From Rhodanobacter sp. A1T4 (GTDB lineage: Bacteria; Pseudomonadota; Gammaproteobacteria; Xanthomonadales; Rhodanobacteraceae): a stretch of 64,000 nucleotides of DNA. The position numbers were made by a program, and so were the translations under genes. Positions 45,468 to 55,041 of this stretch are shown here, one piece after another. The notes under the pieces were generated by a model. That model was not told the origin of the DNA. It did not search any database and worked only from the letters and a program-made list of their open reading frames with translations. Location: the NCBI RefSeq assembly GCF_014207185.1, contig NZ_JACHCP010000002.1, positions 434,001-498,000 of the forward strand, read 5' to 3'. Each line of letters opens with the position of its first letter. Positions within the stretch are counted from its first letter, which is position 1.

Positions 45468-46694
45468 ATGACGCATCCCTCACGACGCAAGTTCGCACAC
45501 AAGCTGGTCAATGTTGCAGTGATCGCGCCCGCCGAACGCATCGGCATCGTGGTCGACGACACCCGCGAGATGTTCCGCGGCAGCGGTGAGCTCGTGCCCG
45601 GCAAGGCGATGGTCACCACCGCGATCGCCATGTCGCTGGCGATCCTGTGCCTGCTTGGCGTACTGGCTTTCCACTTTCCGCAGTACCTCACCACGCCCGA
45701 GCTACGCGTCAAATACTCGGTGGATGTGCTGCGCCAGGCACTGTTTGGCGCGCTGCTGATTGCCGGCGCGCTATCACTCGGCAACCTGATACTCAACCGC
45801 CAGCGCAATATCAATATCACGTCGTTTGTGCTGGTCATTGCGGCAGTGGCGCTGGGCGGCTCGCGCGTGCCAGTCGGCAATTTTCCGGATCACACGCCGT
45901 ATATCGGCCTGGACTGGTTCATCCTCGACCTGCTCGGTTCCACACTGATCTTCGTGGTGATCGAAAAACTGTTTCCGCTATACAAGGGCCAGGCGATTTT
46001 CCGGCCTGAATGGCAAACCGACATGAAGCATTTCGCGGTGAATCATTTCATCGTGGGATTGGCGTTGCTGACAGTGAATTTCCTGCTACACCACTTGTTC
46101 GGCTGGCTGGTACGCAGCGATTTCCAACAATTCGTGCAGCACATCTGGTTCGTGCCGCAACTGCTGCTTTGCGTACTGGTAGCGGACATGGCGCAGTACT
46201 GGACGCACCGCGCGTATCACGAGGTGCCGTTCCTGTGGCGCTTCCATTCGGTACACCACAGCGTAAAGACGATGGACTGGCTGGCCGGTTCGCGCCAGAG
46301 CATGTTTGAATTGATCGCCACCCGCGTCTGCGTGCTGGCGCCGCTGTACATACTGGGCTTCAGCGAGTCAGTGATGAATGGCTACATCCTGATCGTGGGC
46401 TTCCAGGCGGTGTTCAACCACGCCAACGTGCACCTGCCATGGGGACCACTGAAGTACGTATTCGTGACGCCCAACTTCCACCATTGGCACCACGCCTCCG
46501 ACGATATCGCGATCGACAAGAACTATGCCGCGCATTACGCCTTTATCGACTACCTGTTCGGCACCGTGGTGAAGACGAGCGACAAGTTTCCAGTCCGTTA
46601 CGGCGTAGTCGGCGACTACATGCCGGACGGTTTCATCAACCAGCAGCTGTTTCCGTTCCGCGGTAGCACTAAACCGGCTGAGCCGGTCGCCTGA
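45468..46694 (+). CDS. Fatty acid hydroxylase / sterol desaturase family membrane protein
   Basis: A 408-residue integral membrane di-iron enzyme of the fatty acid hydroxylase superfamily. At least four His boxes are visible: HRAYH, HSVHHS, HANVH and FHHWHH, after several membrane segments (AMVTTAIAMSLAILCLLGVL onward). An N-terminal cytosolic stretch of about 50 residues precedes TM1. Bacterial members hydroxylate or desaturate lipids, hopanoids or carotenoids; the substrate here is unknown. It is inserted between yhdP and tldD, where Pseudomonas has a nitrilase-like gene. AGGA precedes the ATG. The 3-prime end faces yhdP over a repeated CTGATC stretch. Confidence 0.88.
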   Translation: MTHPSRRKFAHKLVNVAVIAPAERIGIVVDDTREMFRGSGELVPGKAMVTTAIAMSLAILCLLGVLAFHFPQYLTTPELRVKYSVDVLRQALFGALLIAGALSLGNLILNRQRNINITSFVLVIAAVALGGSRVPVGNFPDHTPYIGLDWFILDLLGSTLIFVVIEKLFPLYKGQAIFRPEWQTDMKHFAVNHFIVGLALLTVNFLLHHLFGWLVRSDFQQFVQHIWFVPQLLLCVLVADMAQYWTHRAYHEVPFLWRFHSVHHSVKTMDWLAGSRQSMFELIATRVCVLAPLYILGFSESVMNGYILIVGFQAVFNHANVHLPWGPLKYVFVTPNFHHWHHASDDIAIDKNYAAHYAFIDYLFGTVVKTSDKFPVRYGVVGDYMPDGFINQQLFPFRGSTKPAEPVA

Positions 46695-46705
46695 TCCTGA
46701 TCTGC

Positions 46706-46728
46706 CTGATCAGAGCTGGCCTGATCAG
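46706..46728. repeat. Two CTGATCAG palindromes at the convergent ends of the desaturase and yhdP genes
   Basis: CTGATC occurs four times at 46691-46728. The last two copies are full CTGATCAG palindromes (46706-46713 and 46721-46728) that can pair over a 7-nt loop. The yhdP stop codon lies in the second palindrome and the desaturase stop in the first CTGATC. It could act as a weak bidirectional terminator; there is no T run. Confidence 0.5.
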
Positions 46729-49700
46729 TGTCCCGCTGACTGCGCCGATGCCGGCTCGACATCTTTGGATGCATTGATCGGCATCGGCGCAACGGGTGCC
46801 GGCCCCAACACCGGCGCCGTATGCTTTTCGAGCAGGGTCATTACGGGTTTATCCCAGCTACCCGTAATTTTGTAACGCGCGCCGACCGCCTTGTTCAAAC
46901 CGTGACCCAGCAGGCCCTGCACCGCGAAGCCCGCTGCTGCACCGATCGGACCGCCCACTACCGCGCCGACAATCGGCAAACTGTTGCCCGCGTGCGGCAC
47001 CACGACAATCTGCTGATCGAATTTTTTCGCGCGCAGATCGGTACGGCCGGTGATACTGATTTCCGCTGCAGGGCTATGGATCTTGAAGTTATTGGTGGTT
47101 GCCGTGCCGTTGGCCAAACGGAAATCACCGATCATCGAGTCGAACGCCAGCCCCTTGCCGAACACGTCACCGAAATCCAGCGTCATCCGGCGGGGCAATT
47201 CGGCCAGCGAAGCCAGACCCAATAAACGCCCCGCGCCCGGTGATGACACCTCCGGAATACGTCCATCATTCACATGCACGCTCAGCGTACCGTCCATGCT
47301 GGCCAGTGTCAGAGCGTTTGGCGCGCCAGGCCAGCTCGCATCGAGTTGATCATTGGTCTTGCCGCCGTTGACCAAGCCTTCAAAACCGAAGGCGCTGAGC
47401 ATGCCACCGAGGTCTTCAGCCGCGAAGCTGATTTTCATATGAGTGTGGCTATCGGTAGCCGTGCCATTCCAGTCGCCGCTGGCGTTTATCTGCACGCGGC
47501 TGGACAGCGCACGCAACTGCTCAATATGCTGCCCAGCTGGTGTGGGCCACGTTTCCAAGCGCGCTTCACCGAGCTTGGCATCGCCCAGACGCAGGTCTCC
47601 AAGCCACAGATGGAACGGTGGCAGTGCAGCGGGATTGATGCCAGTGTTGGCCGGATTGCTCGGCGGCGTATTCGCTGTTGCCGTAGTTTCCGCGGTTGAT
47701 CCGTTTGCGGCGGTTGTCGACGCACTGACGGGCGGCACAATAATTGGACGCCCTTTTGCGTCAACCGATGTCACCGTATCCTTGGGCCAGTACAACTTTT
47801 GCAGCCGGGCGGTGATACCGCGTTTGTCCAGTTCGCGGGTCGGTATATTGAAATTGCCGCTCATCGTGGCAGCATCGACGTCCACGCTGAGCGCATCGGC
47901 CTGTGGCTTGGCCTTGATCTGCATTGCACCCAACGGGTAACCAAACAGCGTAGCCTGCCCCGCACTGATGTCGATACTTTCCATTGACGGACCATCGCCA
48001 CTACCGCCAGCCACTGCGCGCTGCACCCAGCCGGTAACGTCCATTTGATCGGTATGTCCGCGAATGCGCAGACCCTGTGCAGGCAAGTCATCCGGCATCA
48101 CGCTGCCCAAGGCTAGGGTGGCCGCCAGCGGTTTCTGCGCGCCGTCGCTCAAACGCAGGTGTCCGCGCATCGCCTGGCCAAGCCCCAACTGCACATCAGC
48201 CCCTGCAACCGGCAGACGAATCGCCACGTGCAGAGGCAGGGTTTCATCGGCCGATTTTTTTAGCGGCACGGGCAGATTCAGTGCGATACCGTTGAGGGGG
48301 GAATCAATGCTGAGGTTCTGCGTTAGCGCATCGCTACCGGGGGCATGCGCAATCGTGAAGCCTACGGTGAAATCGCTGCGGCCATCATCGACCAGCTGTG
48401 CAATCCACTTCAATGAAGAATAGTCCTGCAGCATTTCGGTGAACTGATAGCTGCCGGTCAGTTGCGCCGAAAAAGTCGTGTTCGGATCGGTGTTGCCGCC
48501 GGCGATGGCCAGCTGCAGCTTGGACGGCTGTCCACGGAAGCCGGCATCCAGTGGACCACCCTGCAGGCCATGCAGGTCAAAGCGCAATGGACCGCTGATC
48601 TTGTCCAGCTTAAGGTTCCATTCCGGTGCGGTGAAGTCCGCGTCCTTCAGCTGCGCTATACCGTTCAGTTGCGCGTCGGCGGGTTTGTTCAAAGGCAACG
48701 CAAGATGAAAATCGACGGTGCCGCTGCCGCCAAGGTTCAACTTGGTCAGGATATCGGCTTGACGATTGCCGATCGGGCTTTTGCGCACGAACTCCATCAG
48801 GTCGGCACCGCTACCGCTGCCCTGCACGTTCAGGTCGAGCAAGGGCGTGGCAAAGTCGGGGATCAACGCAACCGCCTTGTCCGATTTGACGCCGAGCGCA
48901 TGACCGGCGCTGGACTCGACCAACAGCCCGTTGTTGACGAAGTTGGCGACCAGATCCAGGCCTTCTGCACGTGGCCAATCCTTGCCATAGTCGAACGTCA
49001 GATCGCTGATCGCAGCGCGCACCTCGAAACGACCCTCGTTATGTCGGAACGGCCAATCGGCCAGACTACCGCGCAACAGCGCCTGCGCCTGATCGATATT
49101 GCCCGCCACCAAGGCGTTATCCAACCACGCAACCGTGGCGGGCGGTAACGCATTGATGGGCAAATACTGCTTTGCCACCGGCAAGTCGGCATGGTCGAGA
49201 TTCGCATACATATCCACGAAAGGCGGCCCACCCTGCGCCGGCAGAGTCACCTCGCCACGCGCGTCACCGGCATAGCCAGTACCGGCAAAGTCCAGTGCAT
49301 CCACGCCGATATGCCAGTCGCCATTGTCTGGCCAGAACGCCAGCGTGCCGCCCAACGAGGTCAGGGAAAACGGCTGGCGGAAGCTCTGTGGAAATTGCAG
49401 GGTGGTTGCCTGCGCCGGCAACTCCAACGAGAACGCTTCGTCGTCGCCACGCAGTTCGCCATGTAGACCACTCACTCCGGGCAGCTTGCCTACGGGGTCG
49501 ATGCCCAAGCCAGCGAACGCCAGATCGACTGCCTGCACGCCGTCGGTCTGATTCCAGTGCAAGGCAACGCGATTGAGATCGCCACGCGGATGTCCGCTGC
49601 CCAGCCATTGGGCCATCGGTAGCCCCAGGTCCGGCTTCAATGCCAGCCAAGGTAACAGCGGCGCCAGCTGCAGTTCACGGGCGGCAACGCCCACGCTGAC

Positions 49701-50684
49701 TGGCTGACCCTGGGGCTGATGCAGGCTGAGCGCCAGCAGGCTGCCGTCGTCGCCGGCCCAGCGCAGGTCATAACCGTCGGCGATGCGGCGCAAGCCGGCA
49801 ACCCCGTGCAAGGCCGAAACGCTGGCACGCGCTCCGTCGGCGTGGGACACCGCCAGCTGATCGAGGTCGAAGCGGATCGTACTGCTGACCAGCTTTCCGC
49901 GGCGCCAGTCGAGCCATGATGCCAATTGACCGTGACCTTGCTCAGCCGTATAGCCGTCCAGATCGATTCCCTGCAGCAACGGCTTGAGATCGACGTCATG
50001 AGCACCGAGCCACAGATGACCTGAGCTGCCGTCCTCGCGGAAACGCCCCGCCGCATGCAACACGGTAGCAGCACCGTCACGCCGCAGAACGCCGCCGAAA
50101 CGAATATGGTCGCCCTGGCGGCTCAGACGCAACTGCTGAGCGAGCAGCGTGTAGCTTTTGGCGGGCTTTGCATCGGTGATGACAACTCGCAGACTCTCCA
50201 GCCAGATATCCATCGACAGCGGACCCAGCGACAGCGGCTGCTGATTTCCACCGCCTGCCACGCCGATACCGTTGACGTGCCAACCACCGTCGGCGTCACG
50301 AGCCAGATCCAGCTCCAGGCCGCGCACGTGCAGGTTGACCAGGTGCCGCGATGGCGCGAGCCAGCCGCCAAAATCCAGCTTCAATTCGGACTCGGGAATC
50401 TGCAGCGGCGTACCGGCTTCGCCTTTCAACGCACCGACGGTCACACCATGCATCACAAACAGCGGCCCGGACGGCGTCCAGCGCCCTTCCATCGAGGCAA
50501 AGCTGACTGGCCGCTGCAATCGCTCGCTGAGTTGCGCAGCCACCCATTCAGGGTGACGTGCCAGTAGCGGCAGCAGCAGTTGCGTCAACGCCATCACCAC
50601 CGCCAGCAGGATCACCGCGACACCGCTGATCCAGCCCACTGCACGCGCGCAGCCGTGCGCCCGTCTCTGCCACAACGCCTTCAC
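46725..50684 (-). CDS. yhdP: YhdP family protein (AsmA-like, DUF3971)
   Basis: A 1319-residue inner-membrane-anchored periplasmic protein. One N-terminal membrane segment (about 15-45) is followed by a very long beta-rich region (DUF3971 then an AsmA-like C-terminal domain). Its size and fold match E. coli YhdP, a TamB/AsmA-family bridge that carries phospholipids toward the outer membrane. A Thr/Ala/Asn-rich linker near residue 1000 is less conserved. The start is GTG 50684. rng lies 33 bp upstream on the same strand, the conserved rng-yhdP pair. Confidence 0.92.
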   Translation of the reverse strand: MKALWQRRAHGCARAVGWISGVAVILLAVVMALTQLLLPLLARHPEWVAAQLSERLQRPVSFASMEGRWTPSGPLFVMHGVTVGALKGEAGTPLQIPESELKLDFGGWLAPSRHLVNLHVRGLELDLARDADGGWHVNGIGVAGGGNQQPLSLGPLSMDIWLESLRVVITDAKPAKSYTLLAQQLRLSRQGDHIRFGGVLRRDGAATVLHAAGRFREDGSSGHLWLGAHDVDLKPLLQGIDLDGYTAEQGHGQLASWLDWRRGKLVSSTIRFDLDQLAVSHADGARASVSALHGVAGLRRIADGYDLRWAGDDGSLLALSLHQPQGQPVSVGVAARELQLAPLLPWLALKPDLGLPMAQWLGSGHPRGDLNRVALHWNQTDGVQAVDLAFAGLGIDPVGKLPGVSGLHGELRGDDEAFSLELPAQATTLQFPQSFRQPFSLTSLGGTLAFWPDNGDWHIGVDALDFAGTGYAGDARGEVTLPAQGGPPFVDMYANLDHADLPVAKQYLPINALPPATVAWLDNALVAGNIDQAQALLRGSLADWPFRHNEGRFEVRAAISDLTFDYGKDWPRAEGLDLVANFVNNGLLVESSAGHALGVKSDKAVALIPDFATPLLDLNVQGSGSGADLMEFVRKSPIGNRQADILTKLNLGGSGTVDFHLALPLNKPADAQLNGIAQLKDADFTAPEWNLKLDKISGPLRFDLHGLQGGPLDAGFRGQPSKLQLAIAGGNTDPNTTFSAQLTGSYQFTEMLQDYSSLKWIAQLVDDGRSDFTVGFTIAHAPGSDALTQNLSIDSPLNGIALNLPVPLKKSADETLPLHVAIRLPVAGADVQLGLGQAMRGHLRLSDGAQKPLAATLALGSVMPDDLPAQGLRIRGHTDQMDVTGWVQRAVAGGSGDGPSMESIDISAGQATLFGYPLGAMQIKAKPQADALSVDVDAATMSGNFNIPTRELDKRGITARLQKLYWPKDTVTSVDAKGRPIIVPPVSASTTAANGSTAETTATANTPPSNPANTGINPAALPPFHLWLGDLRLGDAKLGEARLETWPTPAGQHIEQLRALSSRVQINASGDWNGTATDSHTHMKISFAAEDLGGMLSAFGFEGLVNGGKTNDQLDASWPGAPNALTLASMDGTLSVHVNDGRIPEVSSPGAGRLLGLASLAELPRRMTLDFGDVFGKGLAFDSMIGDFRLANGTATTNNFKIHSPAAEISITGRTDLRAKKFDQQIVVVPHAGNSLPIVGAVVGGPIGAAAGFAVQGLLGHGLNKAVGARYKITGSWDKPVMTLLEKHTAPVLGPAPVAPMPINASKDVEPASAQSAGH

Positions 50685-50717
50685 GCGCAGTAATCCGGGC
50701 CGGATTTCGGGACAGAC

Positions 50718-52199
50718 TTACAGCAAAACCACATCAAACTGTTCCTGCGAATAATGTTCTTCGGCCTGGAAGCGTATGCTTTTCGAGATGAACTCTTCCA
50801 GTTCGGCCACTGCGCCAGACTCCTCTTCCAGAATACGGGTGACTACCGACTGGCTGGCCATCACCAGCAATTTCTCGGCGTTGAACTGGCGCACCGCACG
50901 GGTGATTTCGCGAAAAATTTCGTAGGTCACCGTTTCGGCGGTCTTCAGCTGCCCACGACCGTTGCAGGTGGCGCAGGGTTCACACAGCTGGCGCGCAAGA
51001 CTTTCCGTCGTGCGCTTGCGGGTCATCTCGACCAGACCCAGCGCCGACATCGGGTATACCGTGGTCTTCGCGTGGTCGCGCGCCAACCCCTTGTTCAACA
51101 TGCGCAGCACCTGGCGCTTGTGCTCCTCATCGATCATGTCGATGAAGTCAATGATGATGATGCCGCCGAGGTTACGCAGGCGCAGCTGCCGCGACGCCGC
51201 CTGCGCCGCTTCGAGGTTGGTCCTGTAAACCGTCTCTTCGAGATTGCGCGTACCCAGATAAGCGCCGGTATTGACGTCGATCGTGGTCATCGCCTCAGTC
51301 TGGTCGACGATCAGATAACCGCCGGATTTCAGCGGAACTTCCTTTTTTAGCGCGCGCTGCATCTCGTCTTCGACGCCGTAGAGGTCAAAGATCGGCCGCT
51401 CGCCGTCGTAATGCTCAATGCGGTCGTCCAGATGCGGCATGAACTTGTGCACGAACTTCACCACTTTTTCGAACGTTGCGTGCGAATCGATCCGTACTTT
51501 TTCGATATCGTCGTTGAGCATGTCGCGCAAACTGCGCAGCGGCAGCGAGAGTTCTTCGTAGACACGCTCGCCGACCTTGGCCTTGGCGATGTTTTCCTGC
51601 ACTACGCGCCAGACTTTACTGAGATAGGTCACATCGAACGCCAGTGACTCGGCGCTCTGCCCCTCCGCGTTCGTGCGCACGATGTAACCCAATGGGTTTT
51701 CGCCAATCAGCGGCGTCAGCACGTCCTTCAGTCGCTGCCGCTCGGCTTCGTCCTCGATCCGGGTGGAAATACCCAGCGTACGCGCGTACGGCAGCAGCAC
51801 CAGATAGCGCGAGGGAATCGACAAGTGCGCCGACAGCCGGGCCCCCTTGGTGCTGATAGGGTCCTTGACCACCTGCACCACAATTTCCTGGCCTTCGTGC
51901 ACCAGCTCATTGATCGAGGGTGTGTGGCCGTTACCGACCGGCTCTGCGCCATCAACCGACGGCGCCGACGGCGGGCGCACGATGTCCGAGGCGTGCAGAA
52001 ACGCCGCACGCTCCAGCCCGATCTCCACGAACACTGCCTGCATGCCAGGCATCACGCGCTGCACGCGACCCTTGTAGACGTTGCCGACGTAGCCGCGCTT
52101 GGAGGCCCGTTCAACGTGCACCTCCTGCAACATGCCGTTCTCGACCACGCCGACCCGCGTCTCGCGCGGCGTCACGTTGATCAGAATTTCTTCACTCAC
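50718..52199 (-). CDS. rng: Ribonuclease G
   Basis: Endoribonuclease that matures the 16S rRNA 5-prime end and decays some mRNAs. It begins SEEILINVTPRETRVGV, has an N-terminal S1 domain (YVGNVYKGRVQRVMPGMQAV), the catalytic Asp region IIIDFIDMIDEEHKRQVL and the zinc-link CEPCATCNGRG. GTG 52199 with GGGGAG 6 bases upstream gives 493 residues, close to E. coli RNase G (489). The open frame extends further to 52337, but that part has no family similarity and lies before the Shine-Dalgarno. Confidence 0.96.
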   Translation of the reverse strand: MSEEILINVTPRETRVGVVENGMLQEVHVERASKRGYVGNVYKGRVQRVMPGMQAVFVEIGLERAAFLHASDIVRPPSAPSVDGAEPVGNGHTPSINELVHEGQEIVVQVVKDPISTKGARLSAHLSIPSRYLVLLPYARTLGISTRIEDEAERQRLKDVLTPLIGENPLGYIVRTNAEGQSAESLAFDVTYLSKVWRVVQENIAKAKVGERVYEELSLPLRSLRDMLNDDIEKVRIDSHATFEKVVKFVHKFMPHLDDRIEHYDGERPIFDLYGVEDEMQRALKKEVPLKSGGYLIVDQTEAMTTIDVNTGAYLGTRNLEETVYRTNLEAAQAASRQLRLRNLGGIIIIDFIDMIDEEHKRQVLRMLNKGLARDHAKTTVYPMSALGLVEMTRKRTTESLARQLCEPCATCNGRGQLKTAETVTYEIFREITRAVRQFNAEKLLVMASQSVVTRILEEESGAVAELEEFISKSIRFQAEEHYSQEQFDVVLL

Positions 52200-52513
52200 C
52201 AGATACTCCCCAAATTGAGCTTCTTTATAGCGGCTGCGGCGGTTGACTGTCGATGAACCATTTTCACGACACCTAGCAACATAGCGATTTACAGAGCCCA
52301 GGCTGCCCAGCGACAACCCCCAGGCTAGCCGACGCATTATGCCCAGGCAGCACCAACGCGATGCTTACTGCCACGCCCGGCTGTACCCACCGGTCCTGAT
52401 TCCAGACATCCATGAATGACATACGCGCAGTTTGGCGGCCGGTGCGTACACGAGGTGTAGGCAAGGGGACGAGCCCGTTCAATTCCCGACGCTGCATCGC
52501 GTAAAGTAGCGCG
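52200..52513. other. Divergent intergenic region between rng and the Dph6-like gene
   Basis: No gene is recognisable over 314 bp. It should contain the rng promoter (minus strand) and that of the Dph6-like gene (plus strand). CCCAGG occurs three times between about 52290 and 52345. No convincing -35/-10 pair was found on either strand. Confidence 0.4.
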
Positions 52514-53230
52514 ATGACGGCAACTCCGACATTACTGGCCTGGAGCGGCGGCAAGGACTGTTTGCTGGCGCTGCAGCGGCTGCTGGCCGATCCGAAATGG
52601 CGGGTGGTTGGCTTGTTGACTACGGTCAATCGCAATTATTCGCGCGTGGCCATGCACGGCATCCATCGTGACATCCTTTTGGCGCAAACGGCCGCGATCG
52701 GGCTGCCGTTGATCGAAGTATTGCTGGACTGGCCCGGCAGCAACGACGCCTACGAGGAAGCCCATGCCAAAGGGCTGGTCGAAGCACGCATGCGCTGGCC
52801 GGGTATTCGCCATTGCGCCTTTGGCGACCTGTTCCTGCAGGACGTGCGTGATTACCGCGTGCGCCAGCTCGGTCGCGACAACTGGCGTGCGGTATTTCCA
52901 CTGTGGGGCGAGGATACCGCCGCGCTGTCGCGACGCTTCGTCAGCGAGGGACATCGCGCGATGCTGTGCTGCGTGGATACCCAGCAACTGGACGCCGCGT
53001 ATTGTGGCCGCGAGTACAACACGGCCCTGCTCGATGAACTACCGCCCGGCGCCGATGCGTGCGGCGAACGCGGTGAATTCCATACACTCGCTTTCGGTGG
53101 CCCCTTGTTTGCCGAACCATTGAAGCTGCGCCGAGGCGAGTCCGTACTACGCGATGGACGTTTCCAGTTCACTGATTTCCTGCTGGATGATGCGCCGCCT
53201 GGTAGCACGAGACTTGATGTGCGCGGATGA
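52514..53230 (+). CDS. Dph6-like adenine nucleotide alpha hydrolase (diphthine-ammonia ligase family)
   Basis: A 238-residue PP-loop ATPase. The ATP motif LLAWSGGKDCLLALQRL is at the N-terminus. The family C-terminal block GERGEFHTLAFGGPLF closes the fold. In eukaryotes and archaea Dph6 amidates diphthine on EF-2, but bacteria lack diphthamide, so the bacterial homologue must act on another substrate that I cannot name. The start is ATG 52514. The last 14 bases overlap the glycosylase gene, suggesting the two are made together. Confidence 0.87.
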   Translation: MTATPTLLAWSGGKDCLLALQRLLADPKWRVVGLLTTVNRNYSRVAMHGIHRDILLAQTAAIGLPLIEVLLDWPGSNDAYEEAHAKGLVEARMRWPGIRHCAFGDLFLQDVRDYRVRQLGRDNWRAVFPLWGEDTAALSRRFVSEGHRAMLCCVDTQQLDAAYCGREYNTALLDELPPGADACGERGEFHTLAFGGPLFAEPLKLRRGESVLRDGRFQFTDFLLDDAPPGSTRLDVRG

Positions 53231-53777
53231 TGGCCACGTGCTACCCGACGTGCTGCAATCCGGATTGGCGCTGGTGTTCTGCGGCACCGCTGCCGGCAAA
53301 CGCTCGGCAGCCGAGGGCGCCTATTACGCGCATCCGGGCAACCTGTTCTGGCGCGCCCTGCATCAATCAGGATTGACGCCACGCCTGCTGGCGCCTGCCG
53401 AATTCGCACAATTGCCCGGCTACGGTATTGGTCTTACCGATCTGGCCAAGCACCACATCGGCAATGACAACGAGCTGCCACGTGACGCCTTCGATACCTC
53501 GGCACTCATCGCCAAGATCGAATACCACGCGCCACGCGTGCTTGCCTTCACCAGCAAGAATGGCGCGCGAGCAGCACTTGGTCACGCAGTCGACTATGGC
53601 TTGCAGGCCGATACCATCGGCAGCACCCAAATATTTGTACTGCCATCGCCCTCGGGACAGGCCCGTGGCCACTGGACGCTGGCACCGTGGCTGGCGCTGG
53701 CCGAACTCACCGACCTTGCGGCAGAACACCGGAAAAATGAAACGCTCAGTCGACCGGCGTCGTTCGATATTTGCTGA
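53217..53777 (+). CDS. mug: Mug/TDG-type mismatch-specific DNA glycosylase
   Basis: Probably excises uracil, thymine or related bases from G:U/G:T mispairs. The 186-residue protein has the UDG-superfamily fold: LVFCGTAAGKRSA (motif 1), YAHPGNLFWRAL, YGIGLTDLAK, LAFTSKNGARAAL and the DNA-intercalating motif VLPSPSGQARGHW. Motif 1 reads GTAAG instead of the GINPG of E. coli Mug, so the catalytic Asn of that enzyme is replaced. This is a separate subgroup and the substrate range may differ. The ATG 53217 start overlaps the Dph6-like gene by 14 bases. Its 3-prime end overlaps the convergent cytochrome gene by 32 bases. Confidence 0.85.
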   Translation: MCADDGHVLPDVLQSGLALVFCGTAAGKRSAAEGAYYAHPGNLFWRALHQSGLTPRLLAPAEFAQLPGYGIGLTDLAKHHIGNDNELPRDAFDTSALIAKIEYHAPRVLAFTSKNGARAALGHAVDYGLQADTIGSTQIFVLPSPSGQARGHWTLAPWLALAELTDLAAEHRKNETLSRPASFDIC

Positions 53778-55041
53778 TGTCGCGCTCCTGCACGACCGGT
53801 GCGTGATTCGACCATGCCTGACGAACGTAGCTGACCACGGCGGCGACATCGGCATCACTGAGCTGCTGGGCGAACGGTGGCATGGAATACGCTCGTGGGT
53901 TGGCCACCGTACCCGGCGAAAAGCCACCGAGCAGGACAACGCGCGTAGCGTTCATACCCACCGGTTCGGTCACTGACACATTGCCGTTGAGCGGTGGATA
54001 GATACCATCGACACCGTTACCGTCCTGGCCGTGGCAGCTCGCGCACTGCTGGGCATAAATTTTCTCGCCCTGATCGGCCAGCGCCTTGCTGTTGAAAGCC
54101 TCTTTCGGAGCTACCGCCATTGGCCGCTCCGGCAGCGACTGCAGATAGACCGCGATGGCCTGCAGGTCATCGTCAGCCAGGTACTGCGTACTCTTGGTCA
54201 CAACCTCGGCCATCGGTCCCAAAGCCACACCTTTAGCCGACTGGCCAGTCTTGAGCAGGTCGACAATATCCTTGCCGCTCCAACCCGCCAAGCCGCCGTT
54301 CTGTCGCGAGCCAAGATCCGGCGCATACCAGTTTTGTGCAGGGATCTCGCCGCCGGACAAAGACTGCCGACCGGAAAGTGCACCCAGCGCATTGCGTGTA
54401 TCGTGGCATTCGTTGCAATGGCCCAGGCCTTGCACGAGATAGGCGCCACGATTCCATTGTGCCGATTGTCTGGTATCGGGCCGGTACTGTCCTTCGTGAA
54501 AATAAAGCAGACGCCAGGCAATCAAAGTATTGCGGATGCCGTAAGGAAACCTGAGGTTTGGCGGTTTAGACGTCTGATGTATTGGCGGCAGCGAACGCAG
54601 ATAGGCGAAAATGGCCAGCGCGTCGTCGGGATGAACCTTAGTAAATGCCGTGTAGGAAAACGCCGGATAGAGCAGCGCCCCATCTCGACCGATACCACTA
54701 TGCAAGACGCGCCAGAAATCCTCGAAGCTCCAGTTGCCCAGACCCGTATCGTTGTCCGGCGTGATGTTCGGTGCGGGAATATCGCCAAATGGCGTTGCGA
54801 CGCTGCGTCCACCGGCATACGGCTGGCCGCCCTGCTCCGTGTGACAGACGCTGCAATCTCCAGCTTTGGCAAGATATTCGCCACGGGCGATCAGCACAGG
54901 ATCCTTCAGCATGGCGGCATCGACCGTGCGCATCGCAACCGGCAGCGGCTCGGCATGATCGCGTCGAAAAAAGAACCAGCCGGCCAGCACGGCAATGGAC
55001 AGCACGAACACGGTCATGACACGACGCAGCCACTTCATCAT
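53746..55041 (-). CDS. Membrane-anchored tri-heme cytochrome c
   Basis: A 431-residue protein with an N-terminal membrane anchor or signal (MTVFVLSIAVLAGWFFF) and three CxxCH heme sites: CSVCH (63-67), CNECH (209-213) and CASCH (333-337). This matches the cytochrome subunit of membrane alcohol/aldehyde/gluconate dehydrogenases, which passes electrons to ubiquinone or an oxidase. No dehydrogenase subunit is adjacent; instead the partner is a di-heme cytochrome whose stop overlaps this start (ATGA). ATG 55041 is chosen for that coupling. Confidence 0.88.
   Translation of the reverse strand: MMKWLRRVMTVFVLSIAVLAGWFFFRRDHAEPLPVAMRTVDAAMLKDPVLIARGEYLAKAGDCSVCHTEQGGQPYAGGRSVATPFGDIPAPNITPDNDTGLGNWSFEDFWRVLHSGIGRDGALLYPAFSYTAFTKVHPDDALAIFAYLRSLPPIHQTSKPPNLRFPYGIRNTLIAWRLLYFHEGQYRPDTRQSAQWNRGAYLVQGLGHCNECHDTRNALGALSGRQSLSGGEIPAQNWYAPDLGSRQNGGLAGWSGKDIVDLLKTGQSAKGVALGPMAEVVTKSTQYLADDDLQAIAVYLQSLPERPMAVAPKEAFNSKALADQGEKIYAQQCASCHGQDGNGVDGIYPPLNGNVSVTEPVGMNATRVVLLGGFSPGTVANPRAYSMPPFAQQLSDADVAAVVSYVRQAWSNHAPVVQERDISKYRTTPVD

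Noticed and set aside
52200..52337. N-terminal extension of RNase G from 52337
   Set aside because: GTG 52199 with GGGGAG matches the family start and length; the upstream part has no similarity.
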